From Micromonospora coxensis (lineage in GTDB: Bacteria; Actinomycetota; Actinomycetes; Mycobacteriales; Micromonosporaceae), in NCBI RefSeq assembly GCF_900090295.1, contig NZ_LT607753.1:682001-746000 (forward strand): a stretch of DNA of 64,000 nucleotides. Direction: 5' to 3'. Both the position numbers and the translations under genes were made by a program. Numbering within the stretch: position 1 is the first letter of the stretch; each line of letters begins with the position of its first letter. The notes under the pieces are model-generated. The model made no database searches. It had not been told where the DNA came from and saw only the letters and a list, made by a program, of their open reading frames with translations. Positions 17,500-29,044 of this stretch are shown piece after piece.

Positions 17500-18588
17500 T
17501 CACCGACGGCGACGTTTCAGGGCCAGCCCGAGCAGCACCAGTGCGGCCACGGCGAGGCCGGCCACGCCGACCCCCACGGCGGCCGTACCGGACTGCCGGC
17601 GGTTCGCGGGCGTCGGCGCCGCCTGCGGGCGGGTCCCCGGCCCGGCGGAGGAGGAGGCCGGCGGGGCGGGCCGGGCCGGGGTGGTGGCCGGAGCGGCGGG
17701 CAGCGGATAGCGCAGCACCGTGGGCCGGGTGCCGGGCGGCTGGTCGGCGGTCTCGGAGACGGTGAGCAGGAACCGACCGTCCATGCTGTAGGTGACCGCT
17801 TCGCCCTGCGGCTCGTCCGGCAGGGGGACCACGCGTGGCCTGCCACTGGTCAGCGCGGCGACCACGTCCCCGCCGGGGACGTCGAACTCGAACGCGTCGG
17901 CGTAGGTGCGCAGCACCACCCGCCGCCGGTCCGGCGCGCCCGCCGCGCCGGTGATCAACCCTCGGCCGAAGAAGCCGTACGGGTTGTCGGTGGTGCTGTC
18001 GGGCAGGCGCACCTCACCGACACGGGACAGCGGCACGGTCGCCCCGGCGCGCAGCGGCGCCGTCGGGGCGTACAGTCCGGCGGCGCCGCCCTGCTTGGTG
18101 ATGATCAGCGGTCGGCCGTCACCGGTGACCAGCAACGCCTCGGCGTCGTGCGGGCCGTCCGGGTACGCCATCCGGTGCAGGATCGGTTGGCGGCTGCCGG
18201 GGCGCAGCGTCCACAGCGCGACCGTCTCGCGGGCGCGGTCGTTGTCGCCGATGTCGGCCACCCACACCGTGCCGTCGGCGGTGACCGCCAGGTCCTCGGT
18301 GTCCCGGGGACGGGAGGGGAACCGCACGGCGCGCACCACCGCGCAGTCGGCGTCGAGGAAGAAGATCCGGCGGTGCGACTCCTCGTCGCTGCCGTCGTTG
18401 ACGGCGACGAAGCCGTCGTCGGTGGCGGCCAGCCCGGAGATCTCGTCCAGCCGCTCGTCGGCCACCCGGCACACCGGCGTCGCGGGCGCGGCGGTCGCGG
18501 CGCCGGGGGTGACGACCAGGGCGACGACGACGCCCGACGCGATCAGCGCGGCACGCCACCGCCGGTTCCCCGGATCGACTTCCCGCAT
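17500..18588 (-). CDS. Cell-surface beta-propeller-like protein with C-terminal membrane anchor
   Basis: 362 residues. Signal peptide (about 1-36), then an extracellular domain with repeated strand motifs such as DEISGLAATDDGFVAVNDG, DTEDLAVTADGTVWVADIGDN and GEAVTYSMDGRFLLTVSE. This pattern resembles the esterase-like/phytase-like or SdiA-regulated beta-propeller families. A Pro/Ala-rich spacer (about 285-330) leads to a single transmembrane helix and a positive tail (KRRRR), so the domain is displayed outside the membrane. No LPXTG signal. I chose the ATG at 18588 because GGAGGAGG stands just upstream; an in-frame ATG at 18603 overlaps that site. Ligand or enzymatic role unknown. Confidence 0.75.
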   Translation of the reverse strand: MREVDPGNRRWRAALIASGVVVALVVTPGAATAAPATPVCRVADERLDEISGLAATDDGFVAVNDGSDEESHRRIFFLDADCAVVRAVRFPSRPRDTEDLAVTADGTVWVADIGDNDRARETVALWTLRPGSRQPILHRMAYPDGPHDAEALLVTGDGRPLIITKQGGAAGLYAPTAPLRAGATVPLSRVGEVRLPDSTTDNPYGFFGRGLITGAAGAPDRRRVVLRTYADAFEFDVPGGDVVAALTSGRPRVVPLPDEPQGEAVTYSMDGRFLLTVSETADQPPGTRPTVLRYPLPAAPATTPARPAPPASSSAGPGTRPQAAPTPANRRQSGTAAVGVGVAGLAVAALVLLGLALKRRRR

Positions 18589-18683
18589 GCCCGCCTCCTC
18601 CACGCCGACCTGAAGAATGGCATCCCGGCACCCGACGGCGTGGCCCCACCGGCCCCGCCTCCGGTCGCTCGGGGGCGAGCGTG

Positions 18684-20039
18684 TCAGGGGCCGTCGGACC
18701 CGGCGGGGTACGTCAGCATCGGGACGTCGCCGGCGGACCAGGCCCTGAGGACGGGTTCCACGATGCGCCAGCCCTCCTCCGCCTCGTCGCCACGGATCGA
18801 CAGGGTGGGATCACCGTGCAGGACACTGAGCAGGACGTGGGCGTAGGGCGGCAGCTGCTGGGCGGGGAAACGGGCGTTGAGGTGGACGCGTTCCAGGCAG
18901 AACGGGTCACCGGAGCCGTTGAGGTTGATGTCGAGGCTGATCGTGTCCGGGTCCAGCCGCATCCGCAACCGGTTCGCCGGCGCGGTGTCGGGGAAGGGCT
19001 GGTGCGGGACGGGCCGGAACCGCACCACGATCTCCCGCCGCGCCCGGCCGAGGGCCTTGCCGGTACGCAGCCGGAACGGCACCCCGGCCCAGCGCCAGTT
19101 GTCGACGAACACGGTCATCTCGGCGAAGGTCTCGGTGTCCCGGCGGGGATCCACCCCCGGCTCGTCGACGTAGGCGGGCACCGCGCGGCCGTCGAGGTGC
19201 CCGGCGGTGTACCGGGCGCGGCGGGTCAGGGCGCCCATCCGGTCCGGCGCCGGAGGGCGCACCGCGCGCAGCGCGTCGATCTTGCGGTCCCGCAGGTCCC
19301 GGTGACCGGTGCTGGTCGGTGGTTCCATGGCGACGAGGGCGAGCAGTTGGAGCAGGTGGTTCTGGGTCATGTCCTTGAGCGCCCCGGCACCGTCGTAGTA
19401 GCCGGCGCGGCCCTTCAGGGCGACGTTCTCGTCCCAGACGATGTCGACGGCGGCGATGTGCAGGGCGTTCCAGACCGGTTCGAACACCCGGTTGGCGAAG
19501 CGCAGGCCGAGGACGTTGAGCACGGTCTGCTTGGCCAGGAAGTGGTCGACGCGGAACACGTCGTCCTCGGCGAAGGAGCGGTGGATGGTCGCGTTGAGCT
19601 GCCGGGCGTCGGCGAGGTCGGCGCCGAACGGCTTCTCCACGATGAGGCGGCTGCCGGCCGGCAGGCCGCTCGCGGCCAGGGCCCGCACCGCGCCCCCGAA
19701 GACCGTGTTGGGCAGCGCGAGGTAGACCGCGGCCGGCCCGGTCAGGTCACCCAGCGCGGCGGACAACTGGGCCGGGTCGGTGACGTCGGCGCTTCGGTGA
19801 CGCAGCCGGTCGGTGACCCCCTGCACGTCCCGGACGCTCAGATCGGGTGCCTTCCGGGCCAGCCGGGCCCGGGCGGCGGCCCGGAACTCCTCGTCGTCGC
19901 GCGCGTCCCGGTCGATGCCGAGGATGGTCTGCCGCTCGTCGAGCAGGCCGGCGGCGTGCAACCGGGCCACCGCGGGCAGCAGGTACCGGGCCGCGAGGTC
20001 CCCCGACGCGCCGAGGACGACCATGTCCTGGATCATCAT
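18684..20039 (-). CDS. zwf: Glucose-6-phosphate dehydrogenase, divergent type
   Basis: Oxidises glucose-6-phosphate to 6-phosphogluconolactone with NAD(P)+. 451 residues from ATG 20039 (a second ATG follows at 20036). The nucleotide-binding motif GASGDLA (10-16), EKPFG (135-139) and MTQNH are present. The substrate-binding signature is altered: RVDHFLAK (163-170) replaces the usual RIDHYLGK, with Asp, His and Lys kept but Tyr to Phe and Gly to Ala. The protein is slightly short for the family (about 480-510). It has no neighbours of the pentose-phosphate operon (tal, opcA, devB), so it is probably a second, specialised paralogue. Confidence 0.85.
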   Translation of the reverse strand: MMIQDMVVLGASGDLAARYLLPAVARLHAAGLLDERQTILGIDRDARDDEEFRAAARARLARKAPDLSVRDVQGVTDRLRHRSADVTDPAQLSAALGDLTGPAAVYLALPNTVFGGAVRALAASGLPAGSRLIVEKPFGADLADARQLNATIHRSFAEDDVFRVDHFLAKQTVLNVLGLRFANRVFEPVWNALHIAAVDIVWDENVALKGRAGYYDGAGALKDMTQNHLLQLLALVAMEPPTSTGHRDLRDRKIDALRAVRPPAPDRMGALTRRARYTAGHLDGRAVPAYVDEPGVDPRRDTETFAEMTVFVDNWRWAGVPFRLRTGKALGRARREIVVRFRPVPHQPFPDTAPANRLRMRLDPDTISLDINLNGSGDPFCLERVHLNARFPAQQLPPYAHVLLSVLHGDPTLSIRGDEAEEGWRIVEPVLRAWSAGDVPMLTYPAGSDGP

Positions 20040-20412
20040 CGGGCGGTCCACCGCCCGGACGCCGGGGACGGGCCGCGCCGGTACGTCCCGCGTGCCCGGC
20101 GAATGCGGGGATGGGTCACCGTCGGCCCGTTCACGATGTGCTCCTCGAACTGTTCCGTGCGGGACCGGGCCCGCTGCCAACCTCCGACGGTGCGCCGACC
20201 GGGCGCCAGTGCCCGACGCCGCATCCGCGGGTGCGACGCCGGCGCGGATCGGGGCTGCCGGCACGCCACGACGCAGGGACACCCCGAGGCGAAGTGAACG
20301 CCACCGCCGGCCCCGGCGCTGCCGTACCGGCGGGGCGTCCTCCGATCGGAGGACGGGTGCGCGCCGGCTTCGGGGCGACCGAGGTGACGGGTTCGGGGGC
20401 TACGCTCTCGCG
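20040..20412. other. Intergenic region between divergent genes
   Basis: 373 bases between the divergent dehydrogenase and DUF1707 genes. Open frames cross it on both strands, but they are Arg/Pro-rich and have no coding character. Presumably both promoters lie here; I see no convincing operator or RNA structure. Confidence 0.5.
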
Positions 20413-20877
20413 GTGAGCGGCGTCGGGGACCACGGATCGGAACTCAGCGGACCTGCGCCCGAGGTGCGCGTCGGCACACCGGAACGTCGGGCAGCCGAGG
20501 CCGCGCTCGAGGTGCACCTGAGCGAGAGGCGACTGGACTCCGACGAGTTCACGCGGCGGGTGGAGGCGTGCGAGCAAGCGAGCACCCGGGCGGAGCTGCT
20601 GCGGGTGTTCGCCGACCTTCCGGCACCCCACCCCGAGATGCCGTCCGCTGCCGTCCGCGCGACCGAGCCGGAGGACGACATCCCACCGGTTGCGGTCGCG
20701 GGTTGCCTGGCGTTGGGGCTGGGGCTGCCCGTCGCCGTCGTGCTCGGCTGGGTCTACGGCACCTGGTGGGCTCTCGCCGTACCGGTGGCGGCAACCGTGG
20801 CGATGGCCTACATCGAGCACCTGCGTACGACGCCACGTCGCCCCACCGAGCGCAGCGACCCGCGGGCCTCTGACTGA
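20413..20877 (+). CDS. DUF1707 membrane protein
   Basis: 154 residues. Residues about 15-67 are the DUF1707 (SHOCT-like) domain with its usual pattern VGTPERRAAEAALEVHLSE and LDSDEFTRRVEACEQASTRAEL. Two transmembrane helices follow (about 97-112 and 116-135), with a short basic tail. DUF1707 proteins are common in actinobacteria and often sit by regulators or membrane proteins; their function is unknown. The start is the GTG at 20413; an in-frame upstream extension lacks coding character. Convergent with the GH43 gene 28 bases away. Confidence 0.78.
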   Translation: MSGVGDHGSELSGPAPEVRVGTPERRAAEAALEVHLSERRLDSDEFTRRVEACEQASTRAELLRVFADLPAPHPEMPSAAVRATEPEDDIPPVAVAGCLALGLGLPVAVVLGWVYGTWWALAVPVAATVAMAYIEHLRTTPRRPTERSDPRASD

Positions 20878-20905
20878 CCGGCACCCCGGGTAGTAGTCGT
20901 GGCCG

Positions 20906-22456
20906 TCACTGCTCGTCGTCCCGAGGTTCGTAGTCGAACCAGTCGAAGGCGGGGCTGCCGGCGGCGGCGTACATCCCGATGACCCTGCCGGTGAAGCCAC
21001 CGGCGACCTCCGTCGACAGGTAACGACCGTCGAGCGTCGCCAGCTCGACGACCGTGCCGTCGCTCTGCGCGATCCCGAACCGGAGCACGTCCGGCCCCTT
21101 GCCGGGATACCACTGCTCGGCCGACGTGCCGAGCATCTCGACCCACAGGAGCACCGGGCCCTCCGCGACCGGCCGGGTGGCCACCGTCGCCAGGACCGAT
21201 CCGATCCGCGCGACGACCCGCACCTCGCCGTCACCCGCCTCGATCTCGTAGTGGTGCCGCTCGTCGAGGCGTACCGCGAGCCCGCCACGCCCGCCGCTCG
21301 GGTCGACCGACGTCCGGGCCCGACACGACAGGTGCTGCTGGCGGCGACCGACGAAGGTGACGTCAGGGGCGTCCGGCGACGCACCGCGCGCCCGTAGCGT
21401 GAGCCAACCCGGACGCTGCGTCAGCGAACAGTCCCCGGCCGGCCGGGACCGCACCGAGAGCCATCGCGGATGCAGGCTCGGGCCGTCGAAGTCGTCGCGC
21501 ACCGGTGGTGGCGGCAGTGGATACGCCGGCCACGGCGGCGCGGTCATGACCGGCTCGACCGGGCCCACCACCGGCCAGCCGTCGGCCCAGGTGACCGGTG
21601 CCAGGAAGGTCTCCCGTCCGAGCACGTGCCAGCCGGGGGTGCCGCCCTGCGGGCGTACCCCGAGCAGCACCATCCACCAGGAACCGTCGGCCGCCTCGAC
21701 GAGATCGGCGTGGCCGGTGTTCTGCACCGGTCGGTCGGTGCCCCGGTGGGTCAGGATCGGGTTGGCCGGGCACGGCTCGTACGGGCCGTCGGGGGCCGTG
21801 GCGCGGGCGATCGACACGGCGTGACCGCGTTCGGTGCCGCCCTCGGCGATCATGAGGTACCAGTGGCCGCCGACCCGGTACAGGTGCGGCGCCTCCGGCG
21901 CCTGCGCGCCCGGCGCACCGGACCACAACCGGCGCGGCGGGCCGAGGACCCGCCCGGTCCAGGGGTCGATGCGCACCTGTTCGATCCCGGCGTAGGTGCA
22001 CCAGCAGGTGCCCTCGTCGTCCCAGACGAGGTCGGGGTCGATACCGGCGACGCCGGGCGCCCGGACCGGGTCCGACCAGGGGCCGGCAGGATCCGTGGCG
22101 GTGCAGATCAGCGTGCCGCCGCCGTCCGCGACGTTGGTGACGACCAGCCAGAAGCGCCCGTCGTGGTGCCGCAGGGTCGGCGCGTACACGCCCCCGGACG
22201 CCGGCGTGGTCGGCGGCAGGACCAGCTGGCTCGGCCGGTCCAGCACGTTGCCGATCTGCTGCCAGTGCACCAGGTCCCGGCTGTGGAAGATGGGCACCCC
22301 GGGGAAGTACTCGAAGCTGGAGCAGGCCAGGTAGTAGTCGTCGCCGACCCGGCAGACACTCGGGTCCGGGTGCAGACCGGGGATCACCGGGTTGACGAAT
22401 CCGCCGGTACCACCGCGCCTGCCGGTCGACGCCGTGTCACTGCCGGCCACGGTCAT
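20906..22456 (-). CDS. GH43 family beta-xylosidase / alpha-L-arabinofuranosidase
   Basis: 516 residues, no signal peptide, so probably acts on imported oligosaccharides. The five-bladed propeller catalytic domain (about 20-300) shows the GH43 triad: base in GLHPDPS (Asp31), pKa modulator in GIDPDLVWDD (Asp140), and acid in PEAPHLYR (Glu188). The C-terminal part (about 325-516) is a beta-sandwich of the XynB type, DDFDGPSLHPRW to GMYAAAGSPAFDWFDYE. The usual reaction is release of xylose or arabinose from xylo-oligosaccharides. Downstream of the esterase gene on the same strand with a terminator between them. ATG 22456 is preceded by GCGGAGGC. Confidence 0.9.
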   Translation of the reverse strand: MTVAGSDTASTGRRGGTGGFVNPVIPGLHPDPSVCRVGDDYYLACSSFEYFPGVPIFHSRDLVHWQQIGNVLDRPSQLVLPPTTPASGGVYAPTLRHHDGRFWLVVTNVADGGGTLICTATDPAGPWSDPVRAPGVAGIDPDLVWDDEGTCWCTYAGIEQVRIDPWTGRVLGPPRRLWSGAPGAQAPEAPHLYRVGGHWYLMIAEGGTERGHAVSIARATAPDGPYEPCPANPILTHRGTDRPVQNTGHADLVEAADGSWWMVLLGVRPQGGTPGWHVLGRETFLAPVTWADGWPVVGPVEPVMTAPPWPAYPLPPPPVRDDFDGPSLHPRWLSVRSRPAGDCSLTQRPGWLTLRARGASPDAPDVTFVGRRQQHLSCRARTSVDPSGGRGGLAVRLDERHHYEIEAGDGEVRVVARIGSVLATVATRPVAEGPVLLWVEMLGTSAEQWYPGKGPDVLRFGIAQSDGTVVELATLDGRYLSTEVAGGFTGRVIGMYAAAGSPAFDWFDYEPRDDEQ

Positions 22457-22681
22457 CCGCTGCCTCCGCGAGGTCGAGGTGCCATCTGATGCGTACGGCC
22501 GGACGGCGGATACCCGCGTCGCCCGACCCTGCCGACCGGGGCTGCCGGGGCGTTCGCTCGGCGGCCCGATTCGAACACGCCCGACCGGTGTCTCCAAGGG
22601 CTGTCCCGCCCACCGGCACGCCGCACGCGCGACCGGCCGGCCGGCCCGTACGACGCCTTTCCGACGACCCGGCGGGGTGCC

Positions 22682-22713
22682 CCGGGCCCGGCGCCAAGTG
22701 GCTCCGGGCCCGG
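22682..22713 (-). terminator. Compound hairpin terminator of the esterase gene
   Basis: 10-bp stem of CCGGGCCCGG against itself with an inner GCCA-AG-TGGC stem, lying 13 bases after the minus-strand stop at 22726. Likely separates the esterase transcript from GH43. Confidence 0.65.
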
Positions 22714-22725
22714 ATCCTGCCCCGC

Positions 22726-24027
22726 TCAGGGACTGGTGCAGGTGATGGTGCCGGGTGCGATGGCGCCGTTGCCGGTGGCGGTGAACCCGAAGGTGGTCGA
22801 GGCGTTCGCGCCCACCGTGCCGTTGTAGGGGGCGTTCCTGACGGTGACGACGCCGGTGGTGCCCGTGGTGACGCCGTTCCAGAGGCTGCTGATGGCCTGG
22901 CCGTCGGCCAGGGGCAGCCGTACCGTCCAGCCGTTGATCGTGGTGGCGGTGGTGTTGGCCACGGTGACCTCGGCCTGGAAGCCGCCGGGCCAGGTGTTGA
23001 CCGCCCGGTAGGTGGCGGCGCAGGCGCCCGGCCCGCCGGTCGGCGGGGGCGTGGTCGGCGGGGGCGTGGTCGGCGGCGTGGTGGTGGGGGGCGTCGTCGG
23101 CGGGGCGGTGGTGGGGGGCGGGGTGGAGGCGAACTGGGTGAAGAACCTCCAGATCTCCCCCGACGTCCAGGTCCGGGAGTCGTTGGGGCTGGACGATCCG
23201 TCGACCGGACTCGGGGTGTGGTCCCCGTCGAACGCGGCCCACTGCACCGGGTAGCCGGCGCGGCAGCCGGAGTAGGTGGTGGTGATGTGGGTCAGGCTGC
23301 CCCGGCTGGGCTCGCGCGGGCTCTGCGCGGTGCAGCCGTTGTTCCTGACGAACGTGTCGCGCAGGGACCGGCCCATGGAGATGTTCAGCACGCTGTCGTA
23401 GGTGCCGTGGATGCCGAAGTAGGCGACGGGCTGGGTACCGCCGTTGCATCCGCTGAGGTTCGCTCCGGACAGGACGGTGACCGCGCGGACGACGGTGGGC
23501 CGCGCGCAGGCCACCGCGTAGCTCATGGCCCCGCCGTAGCTCCACCCGAGCGCGAAGCGCTGGGTCGTGTCGACGCAGAGGTCGTTCTCGATCTGCCGGG
23601 AGATGTCGTCGAAGAGGGTCAGGTCCCGACCGTTGGTGTTGGCCCAGCCGGCGTCGATGCCCTGGGGCGCGACGAAGATCGTGCTGTTGTTCGACAGTGG
23701 CGCGAGCCCGTAGTAGCCGGCCGAGGCGACGCTGTTGGCCGAGCCGTTGAGCCAGTGGAAGCCGAAGATCAGCCGGTAGGGGTGGTTCCTGTCGTACCCG
23801 TCGGGGATCCGCAGGATGTAGGTGCGGTTCTGTCCGCTGCTCTGGATGGTGCGTGTCCCGCTGGTGAGCGTGGGGGCCTTTCCGCAGCCCGCGGTCGTCG
23901 CGAGGGTGCCGCTCGTCGCGGCTGCCGCCGTGTCGCGCAGGTCGCTGCTGAGCGCTCCGCCGACGGTCGCCGCGAGGACGAGCGCTGCGGCGGCGATGGA
24001 GGAGAGAACGTGCCGATGTCTGACCAT
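22726..24027 (-). CDS. Secreted CE1-type esterase (feruloyl/acetylxylan, PHB-depolymerase-like) with CBM2
   Basis: 433 residues. Signal peptide (1 to about 37), alpha/beta-hydrolase domain (about 45-300), Pro/Thr linker (301-331) and a family 2 carbohydrate-binding module (about 334-433, with the terminal Cys pair of CBM2). The catalytic triad can be read as Ser163 in GWSYGG, Asp211 in HGTYDSV and His270 in DGDH. GFHWLNG supplies the oxyanion region. Relatives are LpqC/feruloyl esterases and acetylxylan esterases of CE1, often misnamed PHB depolymerases. In this cluster it would deacylate xylan beside the GH10-GH62 enzyme. ATG 24027 has AAGGAG upstream. Transcribed divergently from the xylanase. 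Confidence 0.88.
   Translation of the reverse strand: MVRHRHVLSSIAAAALVLAATVGGALSSDLRDTAAAATSGTLATTAGCGKAPTLTSGTRTIQSSGQNRTYILRIPDGYDRNHPYRLIFGFHWLNGSANSVASAGYYGLAPLSNNSTIFVAPQGIDAGWANTNGRDLTLFDDISRQIENDLCVDTTQRFALGWSYGGAMSYAVACARPTVVRAVTVLSGANLSGCNGGTQPVAYFGIHGTYDSVLNISMGRSLRDTFVRNNGCTAQSPREPSRGSLTHITTTYSGCRAGYPVQWAAFDGDHTPSPVDGSSSPNDSRTWTSGEIWRFFTQFASTPPPTTAPPTTPPTTTPPTTPPPTTPPPTGGPGACAATYRAVNTWPGGFQAEVTVANTTATTINGWTVRLPLADGQAISSLWNGVTTGTTGVVTVRNAPYNGTVGANASTTFGFTATGNGAIAPGTITCTSP
23035..23125. repeat. Low-complexity GT/GGC repeats coding a Pro/Thr linker
   Basis: Short imperfect repeats of a GTGGTCGGCGGGG-like unit inside the esterase gene. They encode the PTTPP linker between the esterase and CBM2 domains. 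Typical of secreted glycosidases, and prone to slippage. Confidence 0.7.
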
Positions 24028-24318
24028 TGCGTGGCTCCTTGCCGTGGGTCGTCTCGTGCGGTGGTGCTGCGGGTGCGGCGTGCACGGGTGGCGTGCGGGC
24101 CGTCCGTCGGTGCCGGGTGCGCCGTCGACGGGGCGTGGGGAGCTGGGCATACGGCCGGACCGAAGTCGTCCGGCGGCGGCCTGCGTCGCCTGGCATCGGC
24201 GGTGCGGCCCGGACTGGTCACCGATCGGCGAGGCGGTGGGAACGAGCGCCCTCGCACGCCGCCGATCGACTCTGGTGACGGGGAGCGTGCCCTTCGCTCC
24301 CGCGCCGGAAAGATAGCA

Positions 24319-24332
24319 TGTTATCGATAACA
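24319..24332. promoter_or_regulatory. Perfect 14-bp palindrome, probable LacI-family operator
   Basis: TGTTATCGATAACA, a perfect dyad with a central CG typical of LacI/GalR-family operators. It lies 292 bases upstream of the esterase start, within the divergent region. A near copy stands at 24683. No LacI gene is in the window, so the regulator would act in trans. Confidence 0.6.
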
Positions 24333-24682
24333 CGCTCAACCGGTCGTGCCGCCGGCAGGGTCCCGGCGGACCGGCCGGATCAGCCTGGCCTGGCCGGCGA
24401 CCCGGCGCGCCCGGGACCCGCCACACCACTCCGGGAGCGACCCGGACCCGCCGCGCCGGACAGGGCCGCCGACGGGCACCGCCCGACTCGGCAGGCGGTC
24501 GGTGGCCCTCTGGTCACCGGATTCACCGACATGCGGTTCGCGTTGGCTCACGCCGGGCCGCGACCTGTCGAGGGTCGGCCATGCCCGTCGGGAGTGGAGC
24601 CCCGTCCCCCGCTCCGGCAACCCATCGAAACTATCGCTTGATTATCGCGCAACTTTCTGAAAATCTGAGCCCATCGATGGGA

Positions 24683-27516
<2,834 letters not shown>

Positions 27517-27576
27517 GGCCGGATCCCGACGCCCGCACGGGCTGAACGGGATCACCGCACAGAGGCGATGGGACGA

Positions 27577-27613
27577 CAGCGGCGGGTTCGGCCGGGGGCC
27601 GAGCCCGCCGCTG
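27577..27613. terminator. Very stable hairpin terminator
   Basis: 17-bp stem starting CAGCGGCGGG with one G-U pair and a 3-base GGG loop, between the convergent xylanase and the next minus-strand gene. Confidence 0.8.
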
Positions 27614-27632
27614 CCATGCGGAGATCCCGGCG

Positions 27633-28073
27633 TCAGGCGCGTTCGAAGGTGAGGTCGAAGTCCTTCCGCCAGGTCCTGCCCTCGTCCTCGGACATCTCCC
27701 ACCGGCCGAGGATCCGGTTCTTCTCGACGTCGGCGACGAAGCGCTGGTGGAAGTCCGGGTCTGCCCGGATCATCGTCCAGTGCTCGCCGTCGAAGGTCAT
27801 CGCGAACTCGCGGCAGACGCCCCGGTCGTCCTGGTAGAGCGCGACGAACCGGTCGTTCGCGTCGCTGCGCCCGAGGACCAGGCTCATCTCGGAGCCGGCG
27901 TGACCACCGCCGCCGAACGCCGACCGCACGATCAGGAGCGACTCCCCGAGCCACTCGATGCCGGTGGTGCCCGGCACCTCGGTGCCGGGTGGTTCCAGGA
28001 ACCAGGCGTCCGACAGGGTCGTCGTCCACTCCCCGACGAGCCCGCTGAGCCTCGCCATCTCGGTGTTGCGCAT
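27633..28073 (-). CDS. DUF1579-like protein
   Basis: 146 residues, probably cytoplasmic. It has the start of a lipocalin-like/DUF1579 barrel (LSGLVGEWTTTLSDAW), a central GTTGIEWLGESLLIVRSAF and a C-terminal strand pair ILGRWEMSEDEGRTWRKDFDLTFER. Members of this type bind or sense small ligands; none is proven. The ATG at 28073 has GGAGGAC upstream; the frame extends to 28145 but lacks coding character there. Convergent with the xylanase, divergent from the copper-binding-type protein. Confidence 0.7.
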   Translation of the reverse strand: MRNTEMARLSGLVGEWTTTLSDAWFLEPPGTEVPGTTGIEWLGESLLIVRSAFGGGGHAGSEMSLVLGRSDANDRFVALYQDDRGVCREFAMTFDGEHWTMIRADPDFHQRFVADVEKNRILGRWEMSEDEGRTWRKDFDLTFERA

Positions 28074-28261
28074 CGCGTCCTCCGATCGGTCCTGGCTGCT
28101 CACCGCGTCGGCGGCCAGGGCCAGCGTATGGCTCGGCGGAGCCACGGGCCGTCGCGGCGGGCCGGTCGACGCTGATCGCGGCGCCAGGTTCCTGCCGCAC
28201 CGCGGTGTGTGTCGGGACTCTTCGGGTAGGGCGGAAGGAACCGAGCCGAGAGGAGTGTGTG

Positions 28262-28669
28262 ATGCCGAGCACCACCATGCCCATGCTGGAGACGTACCCG
28301 AAGTCGATCAACCTGGACCGCGCGAAGCTCGCAGCGACGATCGACGCGCTCAACGACTGCGCCCAGGCCTGCACCGCCTGCGCGGACGCCTGCCTGAGCG
28401 AGGACATGGTCGCCGAGCTGACCACGTGCGTCCGGACGAACCTCGACTGCGCCGACATCTGCGCCACCACCGCCCGGGTGCTGTCCCGGCACACCGGCTA
28501 CGACGCGAACATCAGCCGCGCCCTGCTGGAGGCGTGCGCCACCGCGTGCACGTCCTGCGGCGACGAGTGCGCCGGTCACGCCGACAAGCACGAGCACTGC
28601 CGGATCTGCGCCGACGCGTGCCGCGCGGGTGAGCGGGCCTGCCGGGACCTGCTGGCCACCATCAGTTGA
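28262..28669 (+). CDS. Cys-rich four-helix-bundle copper-binding protein (DUF326/Csp-like)
   Basis: 135 residues with about 16 Cys in helical spacing: DCAQACTACADAC, DCADIC, ACATACTSCGDEC, HCRICADACR, ACRDLL. This is the four-helix bundle family whose best-known members (Csp proteins) store many Cu(I) ions inside the bundle. No signal peptide, so a cytoplasmic copper store or buffer. His-rich AGHADKHEHC lies before the last helix. ATG 28262 follows GAGAGGAG. No copper pump or CsoR regulator is next to it. A 12-bp terminator follows the stop. Confidence 0.85.
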   Translation: MPSTTMPMLETYPKSINLDRAKLAATIDALNDCAQACTACADACLSEDMVAELTTCVRTNLDCADICATTARVLSRHTGYDANISRALLEACATACTSCGDECAGHADKHEHCRICADACRAGERACRDLLATIS

Positions 28670-28678
28670 GAACGGGCC

Positions 28679-28716
28679 GACGGTGCCGGCCACCCCGTGC
28701 GGGTGCCGGCACCGTC
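28679..28716 (+). terminator. Hairpin terminator
   Basis: Perfect 12-bp stem GACGGTGCCGGC / GCCGGCACCGTC, 14-base loop, 9 bases after the copper-binding-type gene. Confidence 0.7.
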
Positions 28717-28729
28717 CGCTCCCCTCGTG

Positions 28730-28990
28730 TGTGGCCATCTGGAACTGCTCGCCCTTGCCGGCCCTGCGCTGCTGCTCCCTGGAGGCGCTCCTGCCGTTCC
28801 TGGCCCGGCAGTCCGCCCGGCGGGAACTGGGTCTGGTGGGTGGCCAGCTCACCGCTGCGGGTACTGGACCTGCGCGGCAACCCGATCTCCGGGCAGGAGT
28901 GCCCGCGCGTCCGACGCCTGCTGCCGCAGGCGCTGGTACACCACGGATCCCCCGCCATCCGTGGCCACCTGGATGAGGTGACACCCACGC
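28730..28990 (+). pseudogene. Remnant of a leucine-rich-repeat protein gene
   Basis: Between 28846 and 28938 one frame reads LRVLDLRGNPISGQECPRV and continues RRLLPQALVHH, the typical last repeat and C-terminal cap of actinobacterial LRR proteins. Upstream in another frame is LPALRCCSLEALLPFLARQS, which could be an earlier part shifted out of frame. There is no start codon with a ribosome-binding site and no complete reading frame. The downstream frame runs into the next gene without the usual stop. I read it as a decayed fragment; a chance match is possible. Confidence 0.4.
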
Positions 28991-29044
28991 CGCACCCGCG
29001 ATCATGGGACGCGACGCGACGCGACGACGAGACGGAGGACGAGC

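Noticed and set aside
23035..23125. Short regular repeats resembling a CRISPR or tandem repeat locus
   Set aside because: No spacers or cas genes; the repeats encode a PTTPP linker between esterase and CBM2.
20906..24196. 1096-codon minus-strand frame spanning GH43 and the esterase region
   Set aside because: Only the first-named domain (GH43, start 22456) is real; the upstream part is a shifted reading of the esterase gene and ends in His/Arg-rich nonsense.
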